NCBI RefSeq assembly: GCF_026239555.1
Contig: NZ_JAPIVP010000005.1
Coordinates: forward strand, 267,528 to 331,527
Reading direction: 5' to 3'
Length of the DNA stretch: 64,000 bases
Source of the DNA: Pedobacter sp. PF22-3
GTDB lineage: Bacteria; Bacteroidota; Bacteroidia; Sphingobacteriales; Sphingobacteriaceae
Each line of letters opens with the position of its first letter. Position 1 is the first letter of the stretch. The position numbers and the translations under genes are program-made. The notes beneath the pieces were generated by a model, which did no database searches, had not been told where the DNA came from, and saw only the letters and a program-made list of their open reading frames with translations. Below are positions 9,790 through 17,458 of this stretch, one piece after another.

Positions 9790-11424
9790 TTACATCATAC
9801 CGCCCATACCGCCACCGCCCATTGGCGGCATTGGAGCACCACCTTCTTCAGGCTCGTCTGCTAAAACAACTTCTGTAGTTAATAACATGGCTGCAATAGA
9901 TGCTGCGTTTTCTAAGGCTACACGGCTCACTTTAGTTGGGTCGATAACACCTGCACCAATTAAGTTTTCGTAAACATCAGTACGTGCATTATAACCGAAA
10001 TCGGCTGTACCTTCTTTAACTTTTTGAACTACGATAGAACCTTCAATACCTGCGTTTTCGCAAATTTGACGTAATGGCTCTTCAATAGCGCGACGGATGA
10101 TCTGGATACCAGTGTTTTCATCTTCATTAGCACCTTTTAAGTTTGCTAAAGCTTCAACAGCACGGATAAAAGCAACACCACCACCTGCAACAATACCTTC
10201 TTCTACAGCCGCACGGGTTGCATGTAAAGCATCATCAACACGGTCTTTTTTCTCTTTCATTTCAACTTCACTAGCTGCACCTACATAAAGAACTGCAACA
10301 CCGCCAGCCAATTTAGCCAAACGCTCTTGTAATTTTTCTTTATCGTAATCAGATGTAGTCGTTTCGATCTGAGATTTGATTTGGCTAACACGAGATTTAA
10401 TATCTTCTGAGTTACCGGCACCATTGATTACAGTTGTATTGTCTTTGTCAACAACAACTTTCTCCGCAGAACCTAAATAAGTTAAATCAGCATTTTCTAA
10501 TTTATAACCTCTTTCTTCTGATACTACAATACCGCCTGTTAAGATTGCGATGTCTTCTAACATTGCTTTTCTTCTGTCACCAAATCCTGGAGCTTTAACA
10601 GCAACAACCTTTAATGAACCACGGATTTTGTTAACTACTAAAGTAGCTAAAGCTTCGCCATCTAAATCTTCAGAAATGATTACCAATGGTTTACCCGTTT
10701 GAACTGTTTTTTCTAAAACCGGCAACAATTCTTTCATGTTGCTGATTTTTTTGTCGTAGATTAAAATGTAAGGGCTGTCTAATTCAGCTTCCATTTTATC
10801 TGCATTCGTAACAAAATATGGAGATAAGTAACCTCTGTCAAATTGCATACCTTCAACTGTTTTAACTTCAGTTTCAGTACCTTTTGCTTCTTCAACAGTA
10901 ATTACACCATCTTTTCCAACTTTACCCATTGCCTCAGCAATTAAAGCACCGATTACCTCATCGTTGTTAGCAGAGATAGACGCAACTTGCTTAATTTTAT
11001 TGTTGTCTTCACCTACAGTTTGCGATTGTGTTTTTAAATTTTCCACAACAGCAGCAACAGCTTTATCGATACCACGTTTTAAATCCATTGGGTTTGCACC
11101 AGCTGCAACGTTTTTAATACCGGTAGTGATAATTGCCTGAGCCAATACAGTAGCAGTAGTAGTACCGTCACCGGCAATATCAGCTGTTTTTGAAGCTACT
11201 TCTTTAACCATTTGAGCACCCATGTTCTCAACTGCATCTTTCAATTCGATTTCTTTTGCTACCGTAACACCATCTTTGGTAATTGCTGGTGATCCGAATT
11301 TTTTATCGATAATTACGTTACGTCCTTTTGGACCTAATGTTACTTTTACTGCATTTGCAAGAATATCAACCCCTCTTTTCAGGGCGTCGCGTGCTTCTAC
11401 GTTATATTTTACTTGTTTAGACAT
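9790..11424 (-). CDS. groL: Chaperonin GroEL
   Basis: Cytoplasmic 60-kDa chaperonin subunit of 544 residues that folds proteins in a double ring capped by GroES. The frame begins [18 protein letters not shown] and contains [14 protein letters not shown] and [12 protein letters not shown], the ATP-binding residues of the equatorial domain, then the apical domain, and ends in the typical [13 protein letters not shown] tail. Length is normal for a full group I chaperonin. It lies downstream of groES in the same direction, with 102 bp between them that include an inverted repeat element, which is longer than in most bacteria. No CIRCE-type operator was seen upstream of the pair. Confidence 0.99.
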   Translation of the reverse strand: MSKQVKYNVEARDALKRGVDILANAVKVTLGPKGRNVIIDKKFGSPAITKDGVTVAKEIELKDAVENMGAQMVKEVASKTADIAGDGTTTATVLAQAIITTGIKNVAAGANPMDLKRGIDKAVAAVVENLKTQSQTVGEDNNKIKQVASISANNDEVIGALIAEAMGKVGKDGVITVEEAKGTETEVKTVEGMQFDRGYLSPYFVTNADKMEAELDSPYILIYDKKISNMKELLPVLEKTVQTGKPLVIISEDLDGEALATLVVNKIRGSLKVVAVKAPGFGDRRKAMLEDIAILTGGIVVSEERGYKLENADLTYLGSAEKVVVDKDNTTVINGAGNSEDIKSRVSQIKSQIETTTSDYDKEKLQERLAKLAGGVAVLYVGAASEVEMKEKKDRVDDALHATRAAVEEGIVAGGGVAFIRAVEALANLKGANEDENTGIQIIRRAIEEPLRQICENAGIEGSIVVQKVKEGTADFGYNARTDVYENLIGAGVIDPTKVSRVALENAASIAAMLLTTEVVLADEPEEGGAPMPPMGGGGMGGMM

Positions 11425-11446
11425 TTTAAGTTTTGTTTTAAAGTTT

Positions 11447-11523
11447 TATGTTGGAAGGTTGAAATGTTTCAAGCCATCCGATTTATACAACATTGTAACA
11501 TTTAACGTTACAACATTTCAATT
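11447..11523. repeat. Palindromic intergenic repeat inside the groES-groEL spacer
   Basis: TTGAAATGTT at 11459-11468 is repeated in inverted form at 11512-11521, and the interior holds AACGTTACAACATT (11504-11517). The same 14-mer occurs in the opposite orientation at 20757-20770 after the response regulator gene. This marks a dispersed element of about 75 bp that would fold into a hairpin in the groESL transcript. Confidence 0.7.
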
Positions 11524-11526
11524 GAT

Positions 11527-11817
11527 CTACCCAACAACAGCGTAAATATCAGTTTCACGCATAATTAGGTAATCTTTACCTTCATAAGGAAACTCAGTAC
11601 CGCCGTATTTACCATAAATTACAACATCGCCAACTTTTACGCTCGCTTTTTTACCTTCAGAATCTTCTTCAGAAACAGAGACTACAGTTCCTTTAGATGG
11701 TTTTTCTTTTGCAGTATCAGGGATATACAAACCTGATGCAGTTTTTTCTTCAGCTGCAGCCGGTTCAACGATTACTCTGTTCGAACTGCCAGCAATTGGT
11801 TTAAGGTTTAACGCCAT
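11527..11817 (-). CDS. groS: Co-chaperonin GroES
   Basis: Cytoplasmic 10-kDa co-chaperonin of 96 residues that caps the GroEL ring. The sequence has the usual opening LKPIAGSSNRVIVEPAAAEE, the mobile loop KTASGLYIPDTAKEKPSKG, and the VGDVVIYGKYGGTEF core. It is the first gene of the groES-groEL operon. The 311-bp upstream region has no TAnnTTTG element in the right orientation that I could find, so transcription may depend on another sigma factor or a diverged promoter. The start at 11817 matches the family N-terminus. Confidence 0.98.
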   Translation of the reverse strand: MALNLKPIAGSSNRVIVEPAAAEEKTASGLYIPDTAKEKPSKGTVVSVSEEDSEGKKASVKVGDVVIYGKYGGTEFPYEGKDYLIMRETDIYAVVG

Positions 11818-12128
11818 AACTTTTATTATTTTTTTATTTTGATTTGAGTTTTTTTACTAAACATATAATTAACACTTTTTATGCCAAGTGATTTTGAGGG
11901 ACAAATTTTCACCAAACTGTCAATCTTTTCATGCTAATGGTTTACAGGCGTGTCAGCATGGCAGTAAGTTTCATTTTTTTAGTCAAATTTATTGTTTATT
12001 AAGCTGGTCGTCATTATAAGCGAAGAGTAACATTGCCATGAAATTCGCCGTGATAGATTTCTCCATTCTACTGCGTTTCGGTCGAGATGACGGCTTTATT
12101 GTGATTTATATCAATGTTTACAGCCATT
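11818..12128. repeat. Gene-free region with hairpin-type dispersed repeat at 12009-12093
   Basis: The stretch holds the groES upstream region and, from 12009, a dispersed element. Its left end reads CGTCATTATAAGCGAAG and its right end reads GGTCGAGATGACGG near 12081-12094. A related element with CGTCATTTTGAGCGAAG and GGTCGAGATGACGGG ends sits at 20789-20919. The ends are partly inverted (CGTCAT with ATGACG), so each copy can form a long hairpin. No coding sequence is supported here. Confidence 0.65.
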
Positions 12129-12890
12129 TTATATCTCTTTTTCTGTCAAATATTTCCAGTATCTTTTGGGTACATGCTGCACATGCAATTTGGTGTTTTT
12201 GCGGGCTACGATATTTGCGCTTTTAAAATAATCTTTCCAGAGCGTTGCATATAAAGCTTCGCTTTCATCCATTAATATTGATGCCGGGCTTTGTTTATTT
12301 ATACCATTTGTAAAACTGATCGTAATTTCTTCAACTGAGGTTAAGTTATAATGCAGGCCATACTTGCGTTTTAAATCATAAATAACCCATTGTTGGTCGG
12401 CATATCGGTTTTTAAAATGGTTAGATATTAAGGGGAGCACATTAAAATCAGGATCAATACCAGCATAAAATATTCCATCGCCGGTTTTCTGAAAGCGGAT
12501 AAATGCTTCCATTCGGTGTTTTTCACGTTCTACACTTTTGGCATATTTAGAAAGGGCAATTACATGCTCATTGCCATAATTACCTTCTGCGCCGACAGGA
12601 TGTTTAAAAATGTAAAGCGAAAATTGAAAAAGATGATGGTAAGCTTCTGGAATTTCTGATAAATAACTGCAATAAAATTTGCGGAGCCACTCTTTCTTCA
12701 GCTTTTTCTGAAGTCCTACCCACACTCGGTCGGCCTTTGTTGCATCGGTGATAACCGTAAAACTTTCTGCAAAAGCTTCTGGCTGAAACATTTCGGTTGA
12801 TTTGAGCATTACTTTGCCAGGTTTACGCTCAAACCATTCAAAAACGGCTGTTAAAAGGCCTTGAAGAGAACCATCGAAAATGTAGGTCAT
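12129..12890 (-). CDS. TIGR03915/DUF4130 family putative DNA metabolism protein
   Basis: Cytoplasmic protein of 253 residues. The opening TYIFDGSLQGLLTAVFEWF is the recognisable start of the DUF4130 family, described as probable DNA metabolism proteins. The frame also holds KLKKEWLRKFYCSYLSEIP, HVIALSKYAKSVEREKHRM and FIRFQKTGDGIFYAGIDPDF, and ends near YWKYLTEKEI. Many homologues are fused or adjacent to a uracil-DNA glycosylase domain; this protein is the stand-alone form without it. The upstream gene on the same strand is the radical SAM partner (TIGR03916), separated by 119 bp that contain a dispersed repeat. Conserved pairing argues that the two act together, perhaps on damaged or modified nucleic acid, but the reaction is unknown. 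Confidence 0.9.
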   Translation of the reverse strand: MTYIFDGSLQGLLTAVFEWFERKPGKVMLKSTEMFQPEAFAESFTVITDATKADRVWVGLQKKLKKEWLRKFYCSYLSEIPEAYHHLFQFSLYIFKHPVGAEGNYGNEHVIALSKYAKSVEREKHRMEAFIRFQKTGDGIFYAGIDPDFNVLPLISNHFKNRYADQQWVIYDLKRKYGLHYNLTSVEEITISFTNGINKQSPASILMDESEALYATLWKDYFKSANIVARKNTKLHVQHVPKRYWKYLTEKEI

Positions 12891-12910
12891 TGGTTGGGAG
12901 TAGTTTAATT

Positions 12911-13006
12911 GTCATTCTGAACGCAATGGAACCGTCAGGCATGAAAGCAGAACCCACGAGCTGCCTCAGGATCAAAAGATCCTTCACTCCGTTCAGGATC
13001 ACAGCA
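12911..13006. repeat. Dispersed inverted repeat between the DUF4130 and radical SAM genes
   Basis: GTCATTCTGAACGCAATGGA at 12911-12930 is mirrored by CTTCACTCCGTTCAGGATCA near 12983-13002. The same left end (GTCATCCTGAAC) appears at 33516 and 58382. The element lies between two genes expected to be co-transcribed. Confidence 0.65.
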
Positions 13007-13009
13007 GGT

Positions 13010-14266
13010 TTAAAACAAAATCATCTGATTGCTATCCGTTTTTAAATATTTGCTCTTGCTTTCAGCCAGAATAAAAGCTTTGATCTGCGTGCCCTGATAA
13101 TCTTTCAGTTGATAAGGACTGTCCAGACAAACAATAAAATGTTTCGCCCGATTGTAAGCCACGCCTATTTTTTTTAACTGATCAATCCTGAGTTTGCCAA
13201 ATTTACGGGCCTGCACAATTTTCTTTGCCGACATTACACCGATTCCCGGTATCCGAAGGATCATTTTATAATCAGCGGTGTTAATATCAACTGGGAAATG
13301 CTGCATATTTCTGATTGCCCAGCTTAATTTTGGATCGATATCAATATCCAGGTTTGGGTTGGCATCATTTAAAATTTCCTGAACCTTAAAGCCATAAAAC
13401 CGCATCAACCAATCAGTTTGGTATAAACGGTTTTCTCTTAATAGAGGAGGTTGTGTGCCCAATATAGGCATCCTGGTATCGTTACTAATAGGGACATAAC
13501 CAGAATAGTATACTCTTTTTAAGGAGAAGTTATTATAAAAGGCATTAGCAGTGTACATAATATCTTTATCGCTTTCGGGGGTAGCACCAATAACCATTTG
13601 AGTGCTTTGCCCTGCCGGTACAAATTTCGGGACGTGTTTGATTAACTTTTTATCTGCTGAGAACTGGGTGATCTGCTTCTGCACAAAGTCGAGCGGCTTA
13701 ATTACGTCAGCATGGCTCTTTTCAGGGGCCAAAAGTTTTAACCCCGCCTCGGTAGGCATTTCCAGATTGATACTCATCCTATCTGCATACAAACCAGCTT
13801 CTTTTATTAAGTCATCACTGGCGCCAGGAATGGTTTTTAAATGGATGTAGCCATTGTAATTTTGCTCTAAACGCAATTTTTTTACCACGAGCAGTAGCCT
13901 TTCCATGGTAAAATCGGCATTTTTAAAAATTCCTGAACTTAAAAATAAGCCCTCTATATAGTTACGGCGATAAAAATTCATGGTCAGTTCTACTACCTCA
14001 TCTACCGTAAAGGCCGCACGTTTTATGTCGTTACTTTTACGCGAAACGCAGAATAAGCAATCATAAATACAATGATTGGTCAGAAGGATTTTTAATAAAG
14101 AGACACATCTGCCATCTTCTGTATAGGTATGGCAAATACCAGAGGTGTGGCTATTGCCAAGTCCTTTGTTATCATTCTTTCTTGTGCCACCGCTTGATGA
14201 ACAAGAAACATCATATTTAGCAGCGTCAGCAAGAATATTTAATTTTTCACGAATTCGATCAAACAT
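13010..14266 (-). CDS. Putative DNA modification/repair radical SAM protein (TIGR03916 family)
   Basis: Cytoplasmic protein of 418 residues. The radical SAM cluster motif CX3CX2C is visible as NHCIYDCLFC at about residues 66-75, after an N-terminal stretch KYDVSCSSSGGTRKN typical of the family. A C-terminal helix-hairpin-helix motif (MILRIPGIGVMSAKKIV, about residues 335-351) is a non-specific DNA-binding fold, which supports a nucleic acid substrate. The family is annotated as putative DNA modification or repair and is genomically linked to DUF4130 and uracil-DNA glycosylase domains. Here the DUF4130 partner is directly downstream. A TAnnTTTG promoter sits 18 bp upstream of the start. The substrate and product are unknown. 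Confidence 0.93.
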   Translation of the reverse strand: MFDRIREKLNILADAAKYDVSCSSSGGTRKNDNKGLGNSHTSGICHTYTEDGRCVSLLKILLTNHCIYDCLFCVSRKSNDIKRAAFTVDEVVELTMNFYRRNYIEGLFLSSGIFKNADFTMERLLLVVKKLRLEQNYNGYIHLKTIPGASDDLIKEAGLYADRMSINLEMPTEAGLKLLAPEKSHADVIKPLDFVQKQITQFSADKKLIKHVPKFVPAGQSTQMVIGATPESDKDIMYTANAFYNNFSLKRVYYSGYVPISNDTRMPILGTQPPLLRENRLYQTDWLMRFYGFKVQEILNDANPNLDIDIDPKLSWAIRNMQHFPVDINTADYKMILRIPGIGVMSAKKIVQARKFGKLRIDQLKKIGVAYNRAKHFIVCLDSPYQLKDYQGTQIKAFILAESKSKYLKTDSNQMILF

Positions 14267-14283
14267 AGGAGGTATTTTACTAA

Positions 14284-14317
14284 CAAAGATAGTTTAATAA
14301 CTAAAAATATTAGCAAA
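14284..14317 (-). promoter_or_regulatory. Promoter of the radical SAM gene
   Basis: On the minus strand TATCTTTG (14284-14291) matches the TAnnTTTG -7 element and TTTG (14314-14317) lies 22 nt upstream as a -33 element, slightly longer than the usual 19-21 nt. The ATG at 14266 follows closely. Confidence 0.5.
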
Positions 14318-14367
14318 TAAATCCGTTTAATCTATTCGAATTTGGAATAATCGTATGAAGTTGAAAG

Positions 14368-15012
14368 TTATTTGCCTTCCCATTCTTTATAAAAGTGTTC
14401 CAGGTAAAGCAACATAAAATTATGTCTTTCTGTTGCCATTGCTTTTCCTGCTTTTGTATTCATCATATCCTTTAATAGCAGCAGTTTTTCATAAAAATGG
14501 TTAATAGTTGGCGCAGTGGTATTTTTATAGCTTTCTTTGTTAAGGTGTTCTTCTGGTAAAATTGCCGGATCGTAAAGTACCCTGTTTTTAAATCCTCCGT
14601 AGGTAAATGCCCTGGCAATACCAATGGCTCCTATCGCATCTAAACGGTCTGCATCCTGTACAATCTGCATTTCTTTCGAGGTAAAACCTGCACCATCAAA
14701 ACTGTTTTTGAACGACATGTTCTGGATAATCAGTTTAACATGAGCAATCACCTCAGCATCAACAGCAATTGATGAGAGGAAAGATGCAGCCATATTTGGT
14801 CCAAGTTCTTCATCGCCATTATTAAATTTGGGATCAGCAATATCATGCAATAATGCGGCGAAAGCCACTACAAGTTCATTACCATTTTCTTGTTGGTTAA
14901 TGGTTTGAGCGGTTTTGAAAACGCGTTCTATATGAAACCAATCATGCCCGGCTTCGGCATTAGCTAGTGTTTTTTTTACAAAATTGATGGTTTTTTGAAT
15001 GGAAGCCTGCAT
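14368..15012 (-). CDS. HD domain phosphohydrolase (YedJ-like)
   Basis: Cytoplasmic metal-dependent phosphohydrolase of 214 residues. The HD superfamily ligands are visible: HDWFHIERV (first His, about residue 23-31), LLHDIAD (HD pair, about 54-60), and QDADRLDAIGAIGIARAF (distal Asp, about 120-137). This pattern matches YedJ/YpgQ-type proteins, some of which hydrolyse nucleoside triphosphates or diphosphates. The substrate of this one cannot be told from sequence. The gene is monocistronic with its own promoter just upstream; downstream lies the radical SAM promoter region. Length is normal for the family. Confidence 0.9.
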   Translation of the reverse strand: MQASIQKTINFVKKTLANAEAGHDWFHIERVFKTAQTINQQENGNELVVAFAALLHDIADPKFNNGDEELGPNMAASFLSSIAVDAEVIAHVKLIIQNMSFKNSFDGAGFTSKEMQIVQDADRLDAIGAIGIARAFTYGGFKNRVLYDPAILPEEHLNKESYKNTTAPTINHFYEKLLLLKDMMNTKAGKAMATERHNFMLLYLEHFYKEWEGK

Positions 15013-15028
15013 AATTTTGAATTTATCC

Positions 15029-15059
15029 CAAAGGTATAGGAATTATTTGCAGGGCACAA
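15029..15059 (-). promoter_or_regulatory. Promoter of the HD phosphohydrolase gene
   Basis: Minus-strand TACCTTTG (15029-15036) fits the -7 consensus and TTG (15057-15059) lies 20 nt upstream as the -33 element. Transcription would begin only about ten bases before the ATG at 15012, so the leader is very short. Confidence 0.6.
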
Positions 15060-15082
15060 GAAATGATATCAACAGCAACGGT

Positions 15083-15364
15083 TTAGCTTGCCGTTGCTGT
15101 TCTTTTTTCATCATCAGCAATGATTTTGATCAAATCGCTGTGATTTAAGGTTAATAAATGTGGAACTTCAACCTCTAAAATTGCAGCAATCTGAAACAAG
15201 CGGTCAATAGTTAATTTGCTATAACCAAGCTCAATTTTGCTGTACGCATTTTGGGATATTTTTAATTTCGCTGCCAGATAATCCTGAGTGTAATCTCTGT
15301 ATTCTCTAATTTTTCTAATATTCCCTGCGACATTCTTCGTCTTTAAAGTCAATACATCTTCCAT
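15083..15364 (-). CDS. XRE family helix-turn-helix regulator
   Basis: Small DNA-binding protein of 93 residues made almost entirely of one HTH_3 (Cro/CI-type) domain. IRKIREYRDYTQDYLAAKLKI is helices 1-2, QNAYSKIELGYSKLT is the recognition helix region, and DRLFQIAAILEVEVPHLLTL closes the domain. There is no effector domain, so it may act as a simple repressor or as a partner of another protein. No toxin gene is adjacent, which argues against a typical toxin-antitoxin pair. A 17-bp inverted repeat (15500-15516) upstream could be its operator. Its targets are unknown. Confidence 0.88.
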   Translation of the reverse strand: MEDVLTLKTKNVAGNIRKIREYRDYTQDYLAAKLKISQNAYSKIELGYSKLTIDRLFQIAAILEVEVPHLLTLNHSDLIKIIADDEKRTATAS

Positions 15365-15499
15365 AAAACGGATAATTTTTTTAATATTTTTTTATTACAT
15401 ACGAAACTTTCATTCCTACAGATTTTAAGAATGTAAATTTTAATACATCTAAAATTACACGAAACGGGATGATTAACTATATATCATAACATGGCAATA

Positions 15500-15516
15500 A
15501 CCTAAAATGTTTAGGT
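15500..15516. promoter_or_regulatory. Inverted repeat upstream of the XRE gene
   Basis: ACCTAAA-N3-TTTAGGT is a perfect 7-bp inverted repeat, with another half-site ACCTATA 11 bp further on (15528-15534). Size and symmetry fit an operator for a dimeric Cro-like regulator. It sits in the 284-bp gap 15365-15648, which otherwise looks AT-rich and non-coding. Confidence 0.35.
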
Positions 15517-15648
15517 ATTTTATTTTACCTATAGTTTGATTTTTCTCGAGATAGCGGAGGGATGGTTAGAACCGATATATAAATATGAGGTAGATGGTTA
15601 GAAACAATAAAAGAGGGATAAGGAAATGTATTAATTAACGATCAAGGA

Positions 15649-16143
15649 TTAATATAAACCCCAGTCATCTTCAAATTCATCTTTTTCGAAATGTTTAACC
15701 CATTCGATAAAGAGTAGGCGAAATTTTTCGATTTCGCCTAAAACAATGTCTTTATATTCTGGGGCACATATTTCGAACATATCCGCTGCCCTTACCTGGG
15801 TTTCTAGTTCGCGGCAGTTGGTTCTGATGATAGAAGCGTTTTCCATTCTTAAAATATACATATCTGCGCCTTCTGCACCAACTATCTTAGGGCACAACAT
15901 CAGGGCATTCTGCATAATTAAGTTAGCGGTCATTTCGGCCATTTCTCCTTCCAGTGTTTCGCAGAATAGGGCAGCATATTTGTACACGGCTCTTGCCTGG
16001 TTGTAAAGACTTTTGGCTCTGGTCACCTTCAGCCTAACCTTTTCGGCATCAACGTTTGAGAGATTCTCTTCAGCCTCATCATCCCGGCCAAATCGGCTAA
16101 AATGCTCCCATTCGGGCATATGATCCATGTCATCAAATTCCAT
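15649..16143 (-). CDS. Unrecognised acidic cytoplasmic protein
   Basis: I do not recognise this 164-residue protein. It has no signal peptide or membrane segment. The first 40 residues are strongly acidic (MEFDDMDHMPEWEHF, DDEAEENL), the middle is a long predicted helix bundle (KVTRAKSLYNQARAVYKYAALFCETLEGEMAEM, split here at about residues 40-80), and the end is again acidic (KDEFEDDWGLY). Several cysteines (in LFCETL, LMLCPKI, NCRELE, EICAPE) are present but not in a metal-binding spacing. I chose the ATG at 16143; a TTG start three codons earlier is possible. Codon use and composition look native. Three 10-bp-spaced repeats lie just upstream. Function is not proposed. Confidence 0.75.
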   Translation of the reverse strand: MEFDDMDHMPEWEHFSRFGRDDEAEENLSNVDAEKVRLKVTRAKSLYNQARAVYKYAALFCETLEGEMAEMTANLIMQNALMLCPKIVGAEGADMYILRMENASIIRTNCRELETQVRAADMFEICAPEYKDIVLGEIEKFRLLFIEWVKHFEKDEFEDDWGLY

Positions 16144-16158
16144 ATTTTTCAATTTTCT

Positions 16159-16185
16159 ACGTTATGGTACGTAATAGAGCGTAAT
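16159..16185. promoter_or_regulatory. Three direct 7-mers with 10-bp period upstream of the acidic protein gene
   Basis: ACGTTAT (16159-16165), ACGTAAT (16169-16175) and GCGTAAT (16179-16185) recur exactly every 10 bp, so they face the same side of the helix. They lie 16-42 bp before the ATG at 16143, where a regulator could block transcription. Confidence 0.4.
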
Positions 16186-16208
16186 ATATTAATTTCCAGT
16201 GAAAAAGA

Positions 16209-17390
16209 CTATGCATCAACTAATGGTGCCCTGCGAGAGCCCTCATATAATTCATATTCTAATAAGCGACAGTCTAATTTACCATTATAAAATTCAACTT
16301 TTTTGGCTGCTTTTAAACCAATTTTCTTTGCAAGATCAGGATTTCCGGTGAAAATATAACCAGCATAGCCTTTACACTTCGTTTTCATAAAATCACCCAT
16401 ACGTTTATAGGTCAGTTCCAATTTACTGTGTACGCCTAAACGTTCTCCGTATTCGGGATTAAAAACCACCACACCTCTGCCATCTTCAGGCACCGTTGTT
16501 AATTCAAAATCACATGCTTCAAATTCGATTAAAGTATCAACACCTGCCGTTTTAGCATTTCTACGGGTTACTTCAACTGCATCTTCCGACAGATCGGAAG
16601 CTACAATTTTAAAATCAATATTTTTAATTACCTGATCTTTTAAAATTCTGCGCTCAGCGAAAAAAACTTCTTCGTTATAACCCAATATATGCATAAAACC
16701 ATAATTCATGCGATATAAACCAGGAGCACGGTTGGTGGCCATCAGTGCGGCTTCAATAGCCAAGGTTCCTGATCCGCACATGGGATTGATAAATGCCGAT
16801 TTCCTATCCCATTTGGTTGCTAAAATAACCCCGGTAGCCAAAGCCTCTAACATAGGGGCTTTTCCTGGGATTTTACGGTAACCATGTTTGGCAAGAGTTT
16901 CGCCAGAAGTATCCATAAAAACATCGGCATCAGCATCTTTCCAATATAAATGCACTACCGTTTTATTTGCATCCGATCCAGAATTAGGTCGGATGCCTTT
17001 TTTCTCTTTCATGCGGTCTACAATCGCATCCTTTACCTTTAAGTTTGCAAAAAGCGGTGTGGTAATATTGGGGTTATCAACATTTGAGGTTACAGAGAAA
17101 TAACCCGAAAAATCAATCAGTTCTTCCCATTCAATGGCTGCAATTTCTTTATACAGATCATCTGGTGTAACGGCTTTGAAACTTTTTATGGCATATAGAA
17201 TCTGACTGGCACAGCGTAGGTTAAGGTTTAGCTTAATGCACTCTGTAAGGGTAATGTTGAGTTCAACGCCCGTAGCAAAAGACCGCTCAATGGTATAGCC
17301 TAAAGCCGTAACTTCTTCTTGTAAGTAGGGCGAAAGGCGCTTATTGCAGGTAATAATTACCTTGCTTTTATTGTGGAAAACTTGCATCAT
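16209..17390 (-). CDS. THUMP domain class I SAM-dependent RNA methyltransferase (RlmL N-terminal-like)
   Basis: Cytoplasmic RNA methyltransferase of 393 residues. The first 160 residues form an N-terminal ferredoxin-like and THUMP RNA-binding region. The catalytic Rossmann domain follows: KAPMLEALATGVILATKW, then INPMCGSGTLAIEAALMATN (SAM-binding motif I region) and VVFNPEYGERLG as motif IV. The family methylates guanine N2 in 23S rRNA or tRNA. In RlmL and Trm14-like enzymes motif IV is usually NPPY; here it is NPEY, a substitution in the catalytic loop. It is divergent from the DUF3127 gene. Two in-frame ATG codons open the gene and either could start it. The target nucleotide is not known. 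Confidence 0.9.
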   Translation of the reverse strand: MMQVFHNKSKVIITCNKRLSPYLQEEVTALGYTIERSFATGVELNITLTECIKLNLNLRCASQILYAIKSFKAVTPDDLYKEIAAIEWEELIDFSGYFSVTSNVDNPNITTPLFANLKVKDAIVDRMKEKKGIRPNSGSDANKTVVHLYWKDADADVFMDTSGETLAKHGYRKIPGKAPMLEALATGVILATKWDRKSAFINPMCGSGTLAIEAALMATNRAPGLYRMNYGFMHILGYNEEVFFAERRILKDQVIKNIDFKIVASDLSEDAVEVTRRNAKTAGVDTLIEFEACDFELTTVPEDGRGVVVFNPEYGERLGVHSKLELTYKRMGDFMKTKCKGYAGYIFTGNPDLAKKIGLKAAKKVEFYNGKLDCRLLEYELYEGSRRAPLVDA

Positions 17391-17458
17391 AATATATGCG
17401 AAGTTATCAATAAAATTATAGAGATTTGATGTTTATAGTACATTAAGTAGTATTAGTT

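Noticed and set aside
11818..12008. CIRCE or sigma-54 type promoter before groES
   Set aside because: A TTGGCAT stretch is visible but the matching downstream GC element is missing, and no CIRCE inverted repeat is present.
15083..15364. Toxin-antitoxin pair with the XRE protein as antitoxin
   Set aside because: There is no short partner gene on either side; the neighbours are a distant HD hydrolase and a 164-residue unknown with a large gap.
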